NCBI GenBank assembly: GCA_002375465.1
Contig: DFLT01000006.1
Span: 1-64,000 of the forward strand
Direction of reading: 5' to 3'
DNA length: 64,000 nucleotides
Origin: Alphaproteobacteria bacterium UBA3612
GTDB lineage: Bacteria; Pseudomonadota; Alphaproteobacteria; Sphingomonadales; Sphingomonadaceae
The notes under the pieces: generated by a model
Seen by the model: the letters and a program-made list of their open reading frames with translations, nothing else
Told to the model about the DNA's origin: nothing
The model's database searches: none
Part shown: one piece after another, positions 34,751 to 44,920 of the stretch
Position numbering within the stretch: the first letter of the stretch is position 1
Layout of the letters: each line of letters starts with the position of its first letter
Program-made: the position numbers and the translations under genes

Positions 34751-35548
34751 TCAGGCGTTCGGGTTCGTCGGCGCGGGTGGCGCATTGGGTGGCGCATTGG
34801 GTGACGGCGAAGGCGCAGATGGCGCACCGGCAAGACCCGCTGGGGGCGATGCAGGCGGGATCTTCAGTTCAGCAGGCATGACCGTCCCGACCGAAATATA
34901 GAATTTCAGCAGGTCGTCGACCGCCAGACCCTCTACCTCGATAATGCTCTCACGGGGAACGAGGGTCAGAAAGCCCGTCATCGGCAGGGGCGCTGACGGG
35001 ATATAGACCAGCCGGCGTTCTTCACCGCCGACCCATACCGCCTCCGATGTGGGCAACAGCGCCAGCGCATCCGTGCCATTGGGGCCACCAAAGCGCACCG
35101 CGACGGGACGCATATCGGCCAGTTCGTTCTCCTCGCGCAGGCCGATCATGCGGGTGATGCGGCTGATCGGGCGATAAATGCCACCGATCACGGGCACGCG
35201 GTCCATCCAGCCGTCGATACGCTCCTGCATGCTTTTCTTCGCGCGCGTCTGAAACAGCCGTCCGATCGCCCAGATGCCCACCATGACCAGCGCGAGCAGA
35301 ACCCAGATGCCAAACGCCGTCTCGCCAAAGATCAGGCTGGACCCGCCGGTCAACGCGGACCCGAAAATGCTCTCCTCACCGAACAGGGCGGCGATCTGGC
35401 GGATCAGCCAGTCGAGGATGACCAGCGTCAGAATGAATGGGGCAAGAAACAGCAAACCCGTCAGGAATGTGCCGAGCGCCTTGTCGAATATCTGCTTCCA
35501 GCGCTCCATGTCGGGATTGCCGGGCGAAGGGGGGACCTTGTCGTTCAC
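34751..35548 (-). CDS. DUF502-family membrane protein
   Basis: A 265-residue inner-membrane protein of the DUF502 family. Two transmembrane helices ([20 protein letters not shown] and [18 protein letters not shown]) are followed by the conserved [14 protein letters not shown] and a soluble domain, then a proline-rich tail with repeated PNAPP. Function is unknown. It overlaps leuB by four bases, so it is carried on the leu transcript. Confidence 0.87.
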   Translation of the reverse strand: MNDKVPPSPGNPDMERWKQIFDKALGTFLTGLLFLAPFILTLVILDWLIRQIAALFGEESIFGSALTGGSSLIFGETAFGIWVLLALVMVGIWAIGRLFQTRAKKSMQERIDGWMDRVPVIGGIYRPISRITRMIGLREENELADMRPVAVRFGGPNGTDALALLPTSEAVWVGGEERRLVYIPSAPLPMTGFLTLVPRESIIEVEGLAVDDLLKFYISVGTVMPAELKIPPASPPAGLAGAPSAPSPSPNAPPNAPPAPTNPNA

Positions 35549-36600
35549 AATGACTGAACGATGGCCGCTCCCATTTGTGCCGTCGTGGCGGTGCCGCCAA
35601 TGTCCGCCGTGCGCGTGCCGTTATCGATGGCGTTTTCCACCGCCCGTTCGACCCGCACCGCCGTCGCCTCATCGTCCAGACTATAGCGGAATGCCATCGC
35701 CAGGCTAAGGATCGCGGCAGAGGGATTGGCCACGCCCAGTCCGGCAATGTCGGGCGCGCTGCCATGGATCGGTTCGTAAAGGCCCGGCTTCCCCGCCTCG
35801 CCCAGCGCCGCGGACGGCAGCAGGCCCAGCGACCCCGTCAGCATCGCGGCCTCGTCCGACAGCAGGTCGCCGAACAGATTATCCGTCAGGATGGTGTCGA
35901 ACTGCTTCGGGTTCTTCACCAATTGCATGGCGCAATTGTCGGCCAGCATGTGGCTTAGCTCGATGTCGGCATAATCCTCCGCGTGCAGGCGCGTCACTTC
36001 CTCGCGCCACAGCAGCCCCGCCTCCATCACGTTGGACTTCTCGACAGAACAGACGCGGCCGCCCCGCTGGCGCGCCGTTTCGAACGCGGTGCGCGCCACG
36101 CGGCGGATGTCCTCCGTCGTATAGACGTGGCTGTTCACCCCGCGCCGTCCGCCATCCGGCAGATCCTCGATCCCGCGCGGCTGGCCGAAATAGACGCCGC
36201 CGACCAGTTCGCGCACGAACATGATGTCCAGCCCCTCGACCAGTTCGCGCTTCAGACTGCTGGCATCGGCCAGTGCCGGGAAACAGCGTGCGGGGCGCAG
36301 ATTGGCATAGACGTTCATGGCCGCGCGTAGCTTCAGGAGGCCCGCCTCAGGCCGGGTGTCGAAGGATTGCGACGCCCATTGCGGCCCGCCGACCGCACCC
36401 ATCAGAACGGCATCGGCCGCCTGTGCGCGCGCCAGCGTCTCGTCGCTGACGGGGACGCCTTCGGTATCGATACCGATGCCGCCGAACAAAGCCTCCGACA
36501 CGTCGATGTCCAGCGCCAGTGCATCCAGCACCTTATGGACCTCGCCAATGACTTCAGGACCGATTCCATCACCGGGAAGGAGGAGAAGTGTCTTGTTCAT
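35545..36600 (-). CDS. leuB: 3-isopropylmalate dehydrogenase
   Basis: A 351-residue NAD-dependent decarboxylating dehydrogenase of leucine synthesis. [12 protein letters not shown] opens the protein; [19 protein letters not shown] and [19 protein letters not shown] carry substrate and metal ligands, and [15 protein letters not shown] is the cofactor loop. It overlaps leuD by four bases. Confidence 0.97.
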   Translation of the reverse strand: MNKTLLLLPGDGIGPEVIGEVHKVLDALALDIDVSEALFGGIGIDTEGVPVSDETLARAQAADAVLMGAVGGPQWASQSFDTRPEAGLLKLRAAMNVYANLRPARCFPALADASSLKRELVEGLDIMFVRELVGGVYFGQPRGIEDLPDGGRRGVNSHVYTTEDIRRVARTAFETARQRGGRVCSVEKSNVMEAGLLWREEVTRLHAEDYADIELSHMLADNCAMQLVKNPKQFDTILTDNLFGDLLSDEAAMLTGSLGLLPSAALGEAGKPGLYEPIHGSAPDIAGLGVANPSAAILSLAMAFRYSLDDEATAVRVERAVENAIDNGTRTADIGGTATTAQMGAAIVQSL

Positions 36601-37202
36601 GCGGCTACTCCGGCTGCCCCGCCGATCCAGGGCTGATGTTCGGTCAGGCGCGCCTCATAGCTGTCGATGGAGGGCGCCATGGCCTCCGTCAGGCCGATTT
36701 CGTCCAAGCCGTTCAGCAGGCAATGTTTGCGAAAGGGGTCCACCTCGAACGTGAAGCGATCCTGATACGGCGTTGTCACCGTCTGCGTTTCCAGGTCGAT
36801 GGTGATTTCGTCCGTCTCCGCCACTTCCATCAGGCGGTCGACCTGATCCTGCGGCAATTCGACCAGCAGCATGCCGTTCTTGAAGGCATTGCCGGAAAAA
36901 ATATCGGCGAAACTGGGCGCGATAACGGCGCGAAACCCCATATCGCCTAGTGCCCAGGGCGCATGTTCGCGGCTGGAACCGCAACCGAAATTGTCGCCCG
37001 CGATCAGGATCGGCGCGCGGGCATAGCGCGGCTGATCGAAAATATTGTCCGGGTCGTTCGCCCGAATGCTTTCGAAAGCGCCCGCGCCCAACCCCGTGCG
37101 CGTCACGGATTTCAGGAACTTCGCCGGGATGATGACGTCGGTATCGACATTCTCGACACCGAATGGGACGGCAACACCTGTCAACATGGTGAAGGGGGTC
37201 AA
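36597..37202 (-). CDS. leuD: 3-isopropylmalate dehydratase small subunit
   Basis: A 201-residue protein with the LeuD motifs [14 protein letters not shown] and [17 protein letters not shown]. It forms the isopropylmalate isomerase with LeuC. It overlaps leuC and leuB by four bases each. Confidence 0.97.
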   Translation of the reverse strand: MTPFTMLTGVAVPFGVENVDTDVIIPAKFLKSVTRTGLGAGAFESIRANDPDNIFDQPRYARAPILIAGDNFGCGSSREHAPWALGDMGFRAVIAPSFADIFSGNAFKNGMLLVELPQDQVDRLMEVAETDEITIDLETQTVTTPYQDRFTFEVDPFRKHCLLNGLDEIGLTEAMAPSIDSYEARLTEHQPWIGGAAGVAA

Positions 37203-38614
37203 CGCATCATCTCCCTGACATCGGTGATCTTTCCCGTCACCGCCGCCGCCGCCGCCATGGCGGGCGACATCAGATGCGTGCGCGCGCCCGGCCCTTGCCT
37301 GCCGACGAAATTACGGTTGCTGGTAGAGGCACATCGTTCGCCCGGCGGTACCTTGTCCGGGTTCATGCCCAGGCAGGCGGAACAGCCTGGCTCCCGCCAT
37401 TCAAATCCCGCCTCCAGGAATATGCGGTCCAGCCCCTCTTCCTCGGCCTGCGCCTTCACCCGGCCGGAACCGGGAACCACCATGACCTGCGCGACGCCGT
37501 CCGCCTTGCGCTTGCCGCGCACCACCTCTGCGGCGGCGCGCAGATCCTCAATACGGCCATTGGTGCAACTGCCCAGAAACACATGCTGGATGGGAATATC
37601 GGCCAGGCGCGTTCCCGGCGTCAGGCCCAGATAGTCCAGCGACTTCGCAGCAGCGGTGCGTTTACCGGCATCGGCGAAACTGGCAGGGTCGGGAATGGCG
37701 TCCGTCACCGCCAGCACGTCCTCCGGGCTGGTTCCCCATGTCACCTGCGGCGCGATGTCGTCGGCGTGCAGCACGATTTCCCTGTCGAAGTGCGCCCCCT
37801 CATCCGTGGGCAGGGTGCGCCAATAGGCGAGCGCGCGGTCCCAATCATCGCCCTTCGGCGCGCGGTCGCGGCCCTCTACATAGGCAAAAGTCGTTTCGTC
37901 GGGCGCCACCAGACCGGCGCGTGCGCCGCCTTCTATCGCCATGTTGCAGACCGTCATCCGGCCCTCCATCGACATGTCGCGGAACACGGAACCGCGATAT
38001 TCGATGACATGGCCGGTGCCGCCACCAGTGCCCGTCCGGCCGATAATGGCCAGCGTCACATCCTTTGGCGTTACCCCGAAGCCCAGCGTTCCCTCGACGG
38101 TCACGCTCATGGTTTTCGGCTGACGCAGCAACAGGGTTTGCGTCGCCAACACATGTTCCACCTCGCTGGTGCCGATGCCAAAGGCCAGCGCGCCGAACGC
38201 GCCATGCGTCGCCGTGTGGCTGTCGCCGCAAACCACCGTGGTGCCGGGCAGGGTGAAGCCCTGTTCGGGACCGATGATATGCACGATCCCCTGATCGCGC
38301 GCTGTCATTTCGATATGCTCGATACCGAATTGCGCGCAATTTTCTTTCAGCAGGGCCACCTGTTTCGCACTGGCGGGATCGGCAATCGGGCCGGAGCGGT
38401 CGGTGGTCGGCACGTTATGATCGGGCACGGCCAGCGTCAGGTCGGGCCGCCGGACGCCCCGTCCCGCCAGCCTCAGGCTTTCGAACGCCTGCGGCGTCGT
38501 CACCTCATGGATCAGATGCCGGTCGATATAGATGAGACAGGTCCCGTCGTCCCGGCGTTCGACGGTATGGGCGTCCCAGATCTTCTCAAAGAGCGTGCGC
38601 GGTTTTGATGCCAT
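37199..38614 (-). CDS. leuC: 3-isopropylmalate dehydratase large subunit
   Basis: A 471-residue aconitase-family enzyme. The 4Fe-4S ligands lie in [10 protein letters not shown] and in [31 protein letters not shown] is also typical. It isomerises 2- to 3-isopropylmalate. It is the first of the leuC-leuD-leuB run, following the rplS terminator region. Confidence 0.97.
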   Translation of the reverse strand: MASKPRTLFEKIWDAHTVERRDDGTCLIYIDRHLIHEVTTPQAFESLRLAGRGVRRPDLTLAVPDHNVPTTDRSGPIADPASAKQVALLKENCAQFGIEHIEMTARDQGIVHIIGPEQGFTLPGTTVVCGDSHTATHGAFGALAFGIGTSEVEHVLATQTLLLRQPKTMSVTVEGTLGFGVTPKDVTLAIIGRTGTGGGTGHVIEYRGSVFRDMSMEGRMTVCNMAIEGGARAGLVAPDETTFAYVEGRDRAPKGDDWDRALAYWRTLPTDEGAHFDREIVLHADDIAPQVTWGTSPEDVLAVTDAIPDPASFADAGKRTAAAKSLDYLGLTPGTRLADIPIQHVFLGSCTNGRIEDLRAAAEVVRGKRKADGVAQVMVVPGSGRVKAQAEEEGLDRIFLEAGFEWREPGCSACLGMNPDKVPPGERCASTSNRNFVGRQGPGARTHLMSPAMAAAAAVTGKITDVREMMR

Positions 38615-38704
38615 GCCCCGCTAGTGACGAATCCGAGAGGGCGAATCAAGAATGGACAGCGGAAAAACACCCGGCCACTCGGAGTATCGCTCCGCTGAAA
38701 TAAT

Positions 38705-38740
38705 TTAAGGCCCGGTAATCGGTTGATTACCAGGCCTTAA
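38705..38740 (-). terminator. Terminator downstream of rplS
   Basis: TTAAGGCCCGGTAATC (38705-38720) and GATTACCAGGCCTTAA (38725-38740) pair at 15 of 16 positions around a GGTT loop. On the minus strand the stem is followed by the T-rich ATTATTTC. It lies about 60 bases after the rplS stop and before leuC, separating the two runs. Confidence 0.75.
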
Positions 38741-38798
38741 TTCAGAACCAGAATGGTTTTGCAGCAACTCTTCTGGCGGCTGCAAACTTTTCGATGGC

Positions 38799-39197
38799 TT
38801 AATCTTGCGCTTCTGCCGCGCTGCCCGGCTTCTTCTGATCCAGGCGGCGCTCCGCGATACGCGCGGACTTACCGCTGCGGCCACGCAGATAGTACAGCTT
38901 CGCACGGCGCACGATGCCGCGGCGCTTTACCTCGATGGAATCGATATTCGGGCTGTAAAGCGGGAAAACGCGCTCGACGCCTTCGCCGAACGACACTTTG
39001 CGCATGGTGAAATTGGAATTGATGCCGCGATTCGAACGCGCGATCACGACGCCCTCGAAATACTGGATACGGCGGCGTTCGCCCTCGACGACGCGCACAC
39101 CCACGCGCAGCGTGTCGCCGGACTTGAAATCGGGGATTTCGCGGGCCGCAGCCATTTTCGCGACCTGCTCGGCATTGATCTGTTGGATGAGATTCAT
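38799..39197 (-). CDS. rplS: Ribosomal protein L19
   Basis: A 132-residue L19. Typical sequence: [48 protein letters not shown] and [25 protein letters not shown]. The ATG at 39197 is one base after the trmD TGA. A C-terminal extension ([11 protein letters not shown]) is usual in this group. Confidence 0.97.
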   Translation of the reverse strand: MNLIQQINAEQVAKMAAAREIPDFKSGDTLRVGVRVVEGERRRIQYFEGVVIARSNRGINSNFTMRKVSFGEGVERVFPLYSPNIDSIEVKRRGIVRRAKLYYLRGRSGKSARIAERRLDQKKPGSAAEAQD

Positions 39198-39198
39198 C

Positions 39199-39948
39199 TC
39201 ATTCGTCTTTCTTCTCACGCCGCACACCAGAGGGCGATCGAACCCGAGCGTCCGGATGACGCTCCCAAAGGTCCGGCCGCCTTAGCCGTGTCAATTCGCG
39301 GGCAGCATCATTGCGCCACGCCGCGATGCGCGCATGATCCCCCGATCGCAGCACTTCAGGGATCGTGCGCCCTTCCCACTCCTGTGGTCGGGTATAGTGC
39401 GGATATTCGAGGAGACCGTTTTCGAACGATTCGTCCTCGCCGCTCAAGGCCGCGCCCATTACGCCGGGGATCAGGCGAATGCAAGCATCCAGCAGCACCA
39501 TGGCGCCCAGTTCACCGCCGGACAATATATAGTCGCCAATGCTGATTTCCTCGATCTCGCGCGCGTCGAGCAAGCGCTGGTCCACCCCCTCGAAACGACC
39601 GCACAGGATGGTGGCACCGGGGCCAGCGGCCAGATCGCGCACCCGCGCCTGCGTCAGCGGCGCGCCGCGCGGCGACATATAGATCAGCGGCGCATCCGGC
39701 TGCCGTGCGCGGGCATGATCGACCGCGCGGCCCAGCACATCCGCCCGCAGCACCATGCCCGCACCCCCGCCTGCCGGGGTATCGTCGACACTGCGGTGCC
39801 TGTCCTCGGCGAAGTCGCGGATCTGAACGGCATCCAGCGACCACCGCCCCTCGTCCAGCGCCCGCCCCGCCAGGGACGTGCCCAGCGGCCCGGGAAACAT
39901 CTCCGGGTAGAGGGTCAGGATTTGAGCCCGAAAAATCAGACGGTCCAA
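39199..39948 (-). CDS. trmD: tRNA (guanine-N1)-methyltransferase
   Basis: TrmD methylates G37 of tRNAs. The protein matches from [18 protein letters not shown] onward, with [12 protein letters not shown] and the knotted cofactor site [15 protein letters not shown]. The usual ATG is missing: upstream in frame there is ATT, then CTG at 39939, then TTG at 39948, all inside the end of vapC. I give the TTG as the nearest standard start; a CTG start would fit better with the spacing to GGAAG and with family length. The rpsP-rimM genes that normally precede trmD are absent here. Confidence 0.85.
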   Translation of the reverse strand: MDRLIFRAQILTLYPEMFPGPLGTSLAGRALDEGRWSLDAVQIRDFAEDRHRSVDDTPAGGGAGMVLRADVLGRAVDHARARQPDAPLIYMSPRGAPLTQARVRDLAAGPGATILCGRFEGVDQRLLDAREIEEISIGDYILSGGELGAMVLLDACIRLIPGVMGAALSGEDESFENGLLEYPHYTRPQEWEGRTIPEVLRSGDHARIAAWRNDAARELTRLRRPDLWERHPDARVRSPSGVRREKKDE

Positions 39949-40331
39949 TCTTCCAGAAGCAACTCGTCGCTTCGAAAAAAATCCCTGCTGTTCTTGGAAA
40001 TCAATGTCGCCTCCTCGGCTAGGGCGTGCGCAGCAATCAGGTGATCGAGCGTTCCGCGCTTCAGCGGCAGGCGAGCATAGGCATAGGCATGGGCGACATC
40101 GACACCGATCGACCGGACGGGCACTTGCCGAATGAAACGATCGAGCATCTCCATCGGAGGTCCCTTTCCCTGCCGGACCCCGTAAAGAATTTCCGCATAA
40201 ACCGCCGCAGAAATACCAATCTGGAGGGGCTGGCATTGCTGAACCCGGTTTGCCAGTGCCGGAAATTCGTTTCGGAATAGATAGATGCAGCTATTGGTGT
40301 CGAGGTGGAATTTGGGCCGTTCAAAACTCAT
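39936..40331 (-). CDS. vapC: VapC-type PIN-domain toxin
   Basis: A 131-residue PIN ribonuclease. The acidic residues are in place: Asp in LDTNSCIYL, Glu in AEILYG, Asp in [11 protein letters not shown] and the late NSRDF. Toxins of this type cleave specific RNAs. It overlaps the antitoxin gene by 11 bases, and its stop codon lies within the start region of trmD (CTGA overlap), so the toxin ends exactly where TrmD begins. Confidence 0.92.
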   Translation of the reverse strand: MSFERPKFHLDTNSCIYLFRNEFPALANRVQQCQPLQIGISAAVYAEILYGVRQGKGPPMEMLDRFIRQVPVRSIGVDVAHAYAYARLPLKRGTLDHLIAAHALAEEATLISKNSRDFFRSDELLLEDWTV

Positions 40332-40578
40332 CCGGTTCGTCCCAGGCTCTCGGCTGCTTCAGCAAGGGACGGTCTTCGGGACGTACAGGGCGCATATCCG
40401 GCGCGCATCCAACGATGCCGGTTAGATCGATATTCTTCGCAAGCTCGACAATGTGGATGCCCTTGTCGTCCTTGATGATCTGAATCTGGGTATCCGGCTC
40501 GATGCCAAGCGCCTTGGGAAGTCGAACAGCCGTGGAATTGCCGGACTTAAAGGTCTTGCTGTTGATATGAATCGTCAT
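40321..40578 (-). CDS. vapB: VapB-type antitoxin (AbrB/SpoVT fold)
   Basis: An 85-residue antitoxin. The swapped-hairpin DNA-binding start is TFKSGNSTAVRLPKALGI; the C-terminal tail (APDMRPVRPEDRPLL) would wrap the toxin. ATG 40578 is chosen over an upstream ATG because the fold starts there. It precedes vapC with overlap, as usual for such pairs, and would autorepress through an upstream palindrome. Confidence 0.9.
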   Translation of the reverse strand: MTIHINSKTFKSGNSTAVRLPKALGIEPDTQIQIIKDDKGIHIVELAKNIDLTGIVGCAPDMRPVRPEDRPLLKQPRAWDEPDEF

Positions 40579-40597
40579 TTGCCTGTCGCCAATGAAA

Positions 40598-40618
40598 GTA
40601 TGCACACCATGTATATAC
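40598..40618 (-). promoter_or_regulatory. Candidate vapBC operator
   Basis: GTATATAC (40611-40618) is itself a palindrome, and a GTAT (40598-40601) lies one turn away. Position 20-40 bases upstream of vapB suits autorepression by a VapB dimer. The element is short and the assignment weak. Confidence 0.3.
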
Positions 40619-40645
40619 CTTCACACGCCCGCCGGCAATATAAAC

Positions 40646-41551
40646 CTATCCCTTCCCCTTGGTCCGCGTCTTTCCGGCCTTCGCATTGGCGGCGATGTAA
40701 TCGATGATCATGCCGGCAATATCCTTGCCGGTCGCGCCCTCGATCCCCTCCAGACCCGGGGACGAATTCACCTCCATGATGACCGGCCCATGGTTCGACC
40801 GCAGCATGTCGACGCCGCAGACGTTCAGCCCCATCTTCGCCGCCGCCCGCACGGCGGTGGAGCGTTCCTCTGGCGTGATCTTCACAGTTGCAGCGCTGCC
40901 GCCCCTGTGCAGGTTGGAGCGGAAATCCCCCTCTGCGCCTGTGCGCTTCATTGATCCCACGACCTTGCCGCCGACGACAAAGGCGCGAATGTCGGTGGAG
41001 CCGGCCTCCTTGATGAATTCCTGCACCAGGATGTTGACGTTGGCGCCGCGGAATGCCTCGATGACGGAGCGGGCGGAACGGTCGGTGTCGCCCAGAACGA
41101 CGCCGATACCCTGTGTCCCTTCGAGCAGCTTGATGACGACAGGCGCACCGCCTGCGATCTTCAGCACCTCCTCCGTCGCCTTCGGATCGTGGGCGAAGGC
41201 GGTGACGGGCAGGCCCAGTCCGGCGCGCGCCAAAATCTGCATGGAGCGCAGCTTGTCGCGGCTGCGGCCGATGGCGACGCTTTCGTTCAGCGGCCAGACG
41301 CCCATCATTTCGAACTGACGCAGCACGGCCAGGCCATATTGCGTGATCGACGCGCCGATGCGCGGGATGACGGCATCATAACCGGTCAGCTTCTCGCCAT
41401 TATAGAACGCCTCCGGCCGGTGGGAGGTGATGTTCATATAAACGCGCAGCGTATTGACGATGTCGAGCGTATGGCCGCGCTTTTCCGCCGCCTCCACCAA
41501 TCGCCTGTGCGAGTAGAGGTTCGGATTGCGGGCGAGCATCAGCAGTTTCAC
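40646..41551 (-). CDS. rimK: RimK-type alpha-L-glutamate ligase
   Basis: A 301-residue ATP-grasp ligase of the RimK family, which adds glutamates to the C-terminus of ribosomal protein S6. Recognisable: [18 protein letters not shown] at the start, [11 protein letters not shown], the ATP-grasp [39 protein letters not shown], and [16 protein letters not shown]. It overlaps rimB by four bases. Confidence 0.94.
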   Translation of the reverse strand: MKLLMLARNPNLYSHRRLVEAAEKRGHTLDIVNTLRVYMNITSHRPEAFYNGEKLTGYDAVIPRIGASITQYGLAVLRQFEMMGVWPLNESVAIGRSRDKLRSMQILARAGLGLPVTAFAHDPKATEEVLKIAGGAPVVIKLLEGTQGIGVVLGDTDRSARSVIEAFRGANVNILVQEFIKEAGSTDIRAFVVGGKVVGSMKRTGAEGDFRSNLHRGGSAATVKITPEERSTAVRAAAKMGLNVCGVDMLRSNHGPVIMEVNSSPGLEGIEGATGKDIAGMIIDYIAANAKAGKTRTKGKG

Positions 41552-42012
41552 GAGACCGGATCCTTTGGAGGACGCTGGCCCTGCAGCCAGGATTTGGAGA
41601 CATCGACATTAAATCGACGCAGCAGCGCGGTCCGGCCGACCAGCATCGCATAACCCATTTGCGACCGATTCGAGAGTGTTACTTCTGCAGAGAACGTCTT
41701 TTCTCCAATCCGCAGGCGCGTATGGACGAAAAAGCGTTTCTGCGTTTCGCCGTTCGAGCTGGTCACGCTTTTCACGCCGGCCAGGGGGGCCTCCACCCGG
41801 TGTGCCGGGCGGCCCTTTCGCGCGGGAACCGTGAAGCGCACCCAATCCTCTCCATTGACTTCGTAATGGTGCAGGCGGGTCGCGTGTAAAGAGGATGTCC
41901 GTGCGCCGGTATCCACCTTCGCACGGACGAACGGAATGCCCAGGTCGGGGAAGGCGACATATTCGCGCCAGCCCACGAGCGGTCGGGTCTTCAAAGGGGG
42001 CATCATTGTCAT
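41548..42012 (-). CDS. rimB: RimB-like aspartic protease (ATP-dependent zinc protease family)
   Basis: A 154-residue retropepsin-like protein of the family once called ATP-dependent zinc protease. The active-site motif is [16 protein letters not shown] with D-T-G. In Pseudomonas the RimB protein modulates the RimK ligase, and here the two genes overlap by four bases. It starts 42 bases after pleD. Confidence 0.85.
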   Translation of the reverse strand: MTMMPPLKTRPLVGWREYVAFPDLGIPFVRAKVDTGARTSSLHATRLHHYEVNGEDWVRFTVPARKGRPAHRVEAPLAGVKSVTSSNGETQKRFFVHTRLRIGEKTFSAEVTLSNRSQMGYAMLVGRTALLRRFNVDVSKSWLQGQRPPKDPVS

Positions 42013-42054
42013 GGATCCGCGCTTACTACCGAAGCGTGGCCGGGGATATCGGCT

Positions 42055-43467
42055 TTACCGTTCGTTTGCCAGGTGGAAGCCCGCCGCCATGTCTCCGCTC
42101 CAGCCGGCATCACCGTCACCGTCCCGGTCTGTCTCCGTCCTGTTTCGCCCGGCATATTTCGCAGCATAAAGTGCGCGGTCGGCGCGCGCGATCAGGCTGT
42201 TCAGTTCCCCGCCGGGCGTCAGGGTGGCCACGCCGGCACTGGTCGTCATCCTGACGCACTGGCCGTTTGCGTCGATTTCCGCTTTCTCGATCAGGCGGCG
42301 GATGCGCTCTGCCGCCTGCCAAGCCTCTTCCGGGCCGATGGAGGGCAGAATGATGGCGAATTCCTCGCCGCCAAATCGCGCGGCGACGTCGACGCCGCGC
42401 ACGTTCGCCGCGATCATGTCGGCAATCCGGCGCAGGACGATATCGCCCGCAGTATGGCCGTAATCGTCATTCACCCGCTTGAACCTGTCCAGGTCCAGCA
42501 GGATCAATGACAGAGGCGTGCCGTCGGCCGCTGCCGTCATGCACATCGTTTCCAGCTGGCTGGTCAGATAATGGCGGTTGAACAGGCCCGTGACGGCATC
42601 GGTGGTCGCCAGTCGCAGCGACAGATGGACATTGCCGCGCAGTCGTTCGGCAAACATCCGCCGCCGCAACAGCGTGCGGACACGTGCCTCGATCTCACGG
42701 TGGCTGGCGGGCAAGCGGACACAGTCGCCCGCACCCAGGTCGAACGCACGCACGATCGGGGCGACCCGGTCCTCGGTCGCGGCGGCCAGGATCGGGATGT
42801 CGCGCGTCGCCGGATTTCCGCGCAGCCGCGCCAGCAGCTCCAGACCGCCGCGTTCCTGGGCAGAGATCGGCAGCGCCACCAGGTCGATATGCATCTTGCA
42901 TATGGTGTCGAGCGCGCCGTCCATCGGCAATGTCCGTACTTCGCCAAATGTCACCAGTTGCGCCTTCAAAGCCGTCAGCAGCGCGGAACCATTGTCGATC
43001 AACGCGACGGTCCGGTCCCGCTCGCCGCTCAGTTGCGCCGCGAAGGGCACGACGGAACCGGACACGTCTTCCGGACCGGACAATTCGTCAAACATGAACT
43101 TCTGCCGCAGGACGGATCGGACGCGCGCGATCAGTTCGGCGGCGTTGATCGGCTTCGTGATGAAATCGTCGGCGCCTGCGGCCAGCCCCTCCGCCCTCGC
43201 CTCAGGGTCCGAAATCGCGGTGACGAGAATTACCGGCAACAGCCGCGTCTCGCTCAGCGCCTTCAGGCGGCGGCACACGCAATAGCCGTTCTGATCCGGC
43301 ATCATGATGTCCAGCAGCACCAGATCGAACTGTTCGCGCGCGGCAAGCTCCAGGGCTTCTTCGCCGCTGCCCGCCGTCACGACGTCATAAAACTCCTCCT
43401 CCAGGATCGCCTGGAGCAGCATGATATTTGTCGGCATATCGTCGACGATCAGGATTCGTGCAGTCAT
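42055..43467 (-). CDS. pleD: PleD-type response regulator diguanylate cyclase
   Basis: A 470-residue protein: receiver 1 (phospho-Asp in LVLLDIMMPDQNG), a second receiver without an acceptor Asp, then GGDEF with active site RFGGEEF. An RxxD inhibitory site (RGVD) lies exactly five residues before GGEEF, as in PleD. It makes cyclic di-GMP and controls polar development in Caulobacter. The ATG overlaps the divK stop by one base (TAATG). Confidence 0.95.
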   Translation of the reverse strand: MTARILIVDDMPTNIMLLQAILEEEFYDVVTAGSGEEALELAAREQFDLVLLDIMMPDQNGYCVCRRLKALSETRLLPVILVTAISDPEARAEGLAAGADDFITKPINAAELIARVRSVLRQKFMFDELSGPEDVSGSVVPFAAQLSGERDRTVALIDNGSALLTALKAQLVTFGEVRTLPMDGALDTICKMHIDLVALPISAQERGGLELLARLRGNPATRDIPILAAATEDRVAPIVRAFDLGAGDCVRLPASHREIEARVRTLLRRRMFAERLRGNVHLSLRLATTDAVTGLFNRHYLTSQLETMCMTAAADGTPLSLILLDLDRFKRVNDDYGHTAGDIVLRRIADMIAANVRGVDVAARFGGEEFAIILPSIGPEEAWQAAERIRRLIEKAEIDANGQCVRMTTSAGVATLTPGGELNSLIARADRALYAAKYAGRNRTETDRDGDGDAGWSGDMAAGFHLANER

Positions 43468-43829
43468 TAGGTATAGGTACGAACGATATCTATGAAACGA
43501 CCCACGGAGATGGGTTTTGCAATGTAAGCTTCACACCCGCCCGCCTTCATCCGCTCCTCATCGCCCTTCATGGCAAAGGCGGTGACGGCGACAACAGGAA
43601 TGTCGGACAGCGCCGAATCGGCCTTCAGCCACCCGGTCACTTCCAGTCCGGAAACTTCCGGCAGTTGAATATCCATCAGGATCAGATCGGGACGACGTTC
43701 GCGCACCATGTCCAGCACGCGGCGTCCGTCGCGGGTTTGCATGGTATCATAGCCGTGCGCGCCCAACAGGTCGCAAAACAGCTTCATGTTGAGATCATTA
43801 TCCTCGACGACCAGGACTGTTTTTGTCAT
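43467..43829 (-). CDS. divK: Single-domain response regulator DivK
   Basis: A 120-residue stand-alone receiver. [18 protein letters not shown] opens it; the phospho-Asp is in [13 protein letters not shown] and the Lys in AYIAKPISV. Paired with pleD as in other alphaproteobacteria, where DivK acts in the polarity and cell-cycle phosphorelay. Confidence 0.95.
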   Translation of the reverse strand: MTKTVLVVEDNDLNMKLFCDLLGAHGYDTMQTRDGRRVLDMVRERRPDLILMDIQLPEVSGLEVTGWLKADSALSDIPVVAVTAFAMKGDEERMKAGGCEAYIAKPISVGRFIDIVRTYT

Positions 43830-43929
43830 TTATCCTATCGTCCTTCCTGTGGACTTTCCTATACGACATTTCACTAAGGCGCGCACCGCCTTTCGCAGAA
43901 ACCTCATCACCATTAGCAGGCCGACCTGA

Positions 43930-44220
43930 ATGAACCCCTTCCCCGACGTTCAGACTGAAGCCAGCCACGGGCGCGTTCAAGCTGCGGAGATGCTTGCTAT
44001 CGCCGCTATAACACATATCGCCGCGAATGAGGCGCTGTTGGGACGCTTCATCGATTTGTCGGGAATTTCCATCCCGCAATTGAAGGCGGGTCTGGACAAG
44101 GCGCCGGTGCAACGCGCTGCTCTCGATTTCCTTGCGAATCACGAACCCGACCTGATTGCGTGCGCCGAATCGATGGATGTGACCCCGGCGCAGCTTATTT
44201 CCGCGCGGGACCGGCTGTGA
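43930..44220 (+). CDS. DUF3572-family protein
   Basis: A 96-residue soluble alpha-helical protein. Its place beside divK-pleD and sequence (AAEMLAIAAITHIAANEALL, then FLANHEPDLIACAESMDVTP) fit DUF3572, a family of unknown function in alphaproteobacteria. Its stop overlaps the following HAD gene's GTG start by four bases. Confidence 0.82.
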   Translation: MNPFPDVQTEASHGRVQAAEMLAIAAITHIAANEALLGRFIDLSGISIPQLKAGLDKAPVQRAALDFLANHEPDLIACAESMDVTPAQLISARDRL

Positions 44221-44828
44221 AACCGCTGCTGATCTCCGACTGCGACGAAGTTCTGGTCGGCTTCCTGGCGCCGTTCACCGAACATCTGGACGAGGTCCAC
44301 GCCATGTCGCTGGAACTGAACAGCTTCGCCCTTTCCGGCAATATCCGCCGAAAGCACGACGAGAGCGTCGTTGCGGACGAGCATGTGGGGCACCTGCTGA
44401 ACGATTTCTTTCAGGATGGCATGCACCGCCAGCTGGAGGCACCCGGCGCGGCAGAGGCACTCAGCGCGCTGTCATCTCTCTACGATATCGTCATCCTCAC
44501 CAATATCGAGGACAGCTTTCAGGCGGCGCGGCGCGAACAGCTGCGTACACTCGGCATGGATTACGAGGTTTATTGCAACCGGGGGCCGAAGGGTCCGGCG
44601 CTGAAACGGCTGCTGGAACAGCACGGCAATCCTCCGGCGGTGTTTATCGACGATCTGCCGCCGCACCATGAAAGCGTGAAGGCGGAGGTGCCGCGCGTTC
44701 ACTGCATTCACATGGTCGCCGATGCGCGGCTGCAGCAGCTATTGCCGCCTGCAAAGGCCGCCGATGCCCGCATCGACAATTGGCCGGAGGCGCGTCGCTA
44801 TCTTGAGGATCTCGCGCCACGGCTATAG
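44217..44828 (+). CDS. HAD-superfamily hydrolase
   Basis: A 203-residue protein starting at GTG 44217, four bases overlapping the previous stop. The N-terminal KPLLISDCDEVLVGF is the HAD motif I with D-x-D, motif II is IVILTNIED, and AVFIDDLPPHHESV is motif IV. It is a cytoplasmic phosphatase-like enzyme of unknown substrate, co-translated with the DUF3572 gene. Confidence 0.85.
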   Translation: MKPLLISDCDEVLVGFLAPFTEHLDEVHAMSLELNSFALSGNIRRKHDESVVADEHVGHLLNDFFQDGMHRQLEAPGAAEALSALSSLYDIVILTNIEDSFQAARREQLRTLGMDYEVYCNRGPKGPALKRLLEQHGNPPAVFIDDLPPHHESVKAEVPRVHCIHMVADARLQQLLPPAKAADARIDNWPEARRYLEDLAPRL

Positions 44829-44920
44829 CTGTCCTGCGGGGTCTTGCGATAATTACCGGCACACCATAGGTTCGTCATTCTCCGACGCCGTAAACGCCAT
44901 AATTCAGGAGCAGTCTTGCT

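Noticed and set aside
38680..38694. CGGAG/CTCCG hairpin as a leu attenuator
   Set aside because: No leader peptide with leucine codons and no following T-run was found, so attenuation cannot be supported.
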